Below are positions 63,515 through 64,000 of a stretch of DNA of 64,000 nt, one piece after another; position 1 is the stretch's first letter, and every line of letters starts with the position of its first letter. The position numbers were made by a program, and so were the translations under genes. Under the pieces are notes generated by a model. That model was given only the letters and a program-made list of their open reading frames with translations, searched no databases and was not told where the DNA came from. Source of the stretch: Methylophilus sp. QUAN (GTDB lineage: Bacteria > Pseudomonadota > Gammaproteobacteria > Burkholderiales > Methylophilaceae); assembly GCF_015354445.1 (NCBI RefSeq), contig NZ_JADKYT010000001.1:248001-312000 (forward strand). The letters are read 5' to 3'.

Positions 63515-64000
63515 GTGGCTATCCGTGTCGCTTTACATCACCGCACGCGTTATCAGTTCGACCGACTGGTCAATTTATCTCCACATGAAGTCCGCTTAAA
63601 GCCTGCCGCGCATGCGCGCACGCCTGTGCTGTCATATTCATTGACGGTGAATCCGGAAAAGCACTTTATCAATTGGCAGCAAGACCCTTACGGCAACTAT
63701 ATTGCCCGTTTTGTATTCCCCGAAATGGTGCGTGAGCTCGATTTTACGGTCGATTTGGTGGCAGACATGACCGTCATCAACCCGTTTGATTTCTTTGTGG
63801 AGAAGTATGCTGAGCACTTTCCATTCAGCTACGCCGAGCAACAGGCTTTTGAACTGACCGCCTATTTGCAAGCGGAGCCCATGGGGCCTTTGCTCACGGA
63901 ATGGATGGACGTCATACGCAGTGAGGTGGTGCAGCCGGAGGTTGGTATTGTCGATTTCTTGGTGGCGGTGAACCAGCGCCTGCAAGGGGCGATTGGTTAC
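63515..64000 (+). CDS. Transglutaminase-family protein, N-terminal part (runs off window)
   Basis: Open from a GTG at 63515, with AAAGGAG at ideal spacing, to the window end: 162 codons visible. The start VAIRVALHHRTRYQFDRLV and the following SPHEVRLKPAAHARTPV and DPYGNYIARFVFPE match the bacterial transglutaminase-like N-terminal region found at the head of the large (about 1100-residue) transglutaminase/DUF2126 proteins. The catalytic Cys-His-Asp part would lie beyond the window. A GTG start explains why an ATG-only search misses it. Confidence 0.85.
   Translation, partial: MAIRVALHHRTRYQFDRLVNLSPHEVRLKPAAHARTPVLSYSLTVNPEKHFINWQQDPYGNYIARFVFPEMVRELDFTVDLVADMTVINPFDFFVEKYAEHFPFSYAEQQAFELTAYLQAEPMGPLLTEWMDVIRSEVVQPEVGIVDFLVAVNQRLQGAIGY

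Overview
The window reads as the chromosome of a Gram-negative betaproteobacterium. The gene orders (torF-glnK-amtB beside ubiK and comM; mrcA divergent from pilMNOPQ-aroK-aroB-dgt; a minor-pilin operon ending in pilY1) and the protein styles fit the Nitrosomonadales, most likely the methylotroph family Methylophilaceae. The family is an inference from overall resemblance, not proof. There are no insertion sequences, phage genes, rRNA or CRISPR arrays. Almost all DNA is coding, and the genes are often coupled by 1-4 base overlaps.

Layout. 1-3.6 kb: end of argH, an unrecognised exported protein, then HIT, nadA and nudB on the minus strand. 3.7-9.3 kb: a CzcCBA-type RND metal efflux operon. 9.3-9.6 kb: a gene-less stretch holding a sigma54-type promoter followed by a structured, terminator-ended segment, a candidate small RNA. 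9.6-13 kb: ispH, purU, lysA, lptM. 13.2-20.5 kb: minor-pilin operon pilE/fimT/pilV/pilW/pilX/pilY1. 20.5-23.9 kb: two very small genes, an unknown exported protein, a DUF1993 protein, comM and ubiK. 24-26.9 kb: torF-glnK-amtB ammonium operon behind a textbook sigma54 promoter. 27-31.7 kb: a three-gene ABC/HlyD/TolC export operon whose ABC protein has a degenerate ATPase domain. 31.7-34.8 kb: orphan nucleotidyltransferase and mrcA. 35-42.9 kb: pilMNOPQ, aroK, aroB, dgt. 43-44.8 kb: dksA, folD and tRNA-Pro/Arg/His. 44.9-55.7 kb: a diguanylate cyclase followed by an eight-gene operon for a second, MSHA-like type IV pilus or pseudopilus machine. 55.7-64 kb: moeB, a BFD-like ferredoxin, a zinc-ribbon membrane protein, valS, a photolyase-family protein with its two domains in reversed order, nfeD, a stomatin-like gene and the start of a transglutaminase-family gene.

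How the parts connect. Two distinct type IV filament systems are present. The first is the classical type IVa set: pilMNOPQ plus the pilE-pilY1 minor pilins, whose motors must lie elsewhere. The second, at 46-55.7 kb, has its own lipoprotein secretin, extension ATPase, platform protein, PilM/PilN-like fusion, PilO-like protein and two large unusual (pseudo)pilin-like proteins, but no obvious major pilin, retraction ATPase or prepilin peptidase. Its ATPase carries the MshEN cyclic-di-GMP-binding signature, and a GGEEF diguanylate cyclase lies just upstream, so a second-messenger-controlled machine is a reasonable hypothesis. Three sigma54-type promoters (before the candidate sRNA, torF-glnK-amtB and pilM) suggest that RpoN links nitrogen status and surface appendages in this genome.

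The most promising leads are the reduced MSHA-like machine, the sigma54-driven candidate sRNA, the domain-swapped photolyase homologue and the degenerate-ATPase export operon. Start positions were adjusted where a ribosome binding site or the family N-terminus argued for a downstream start.
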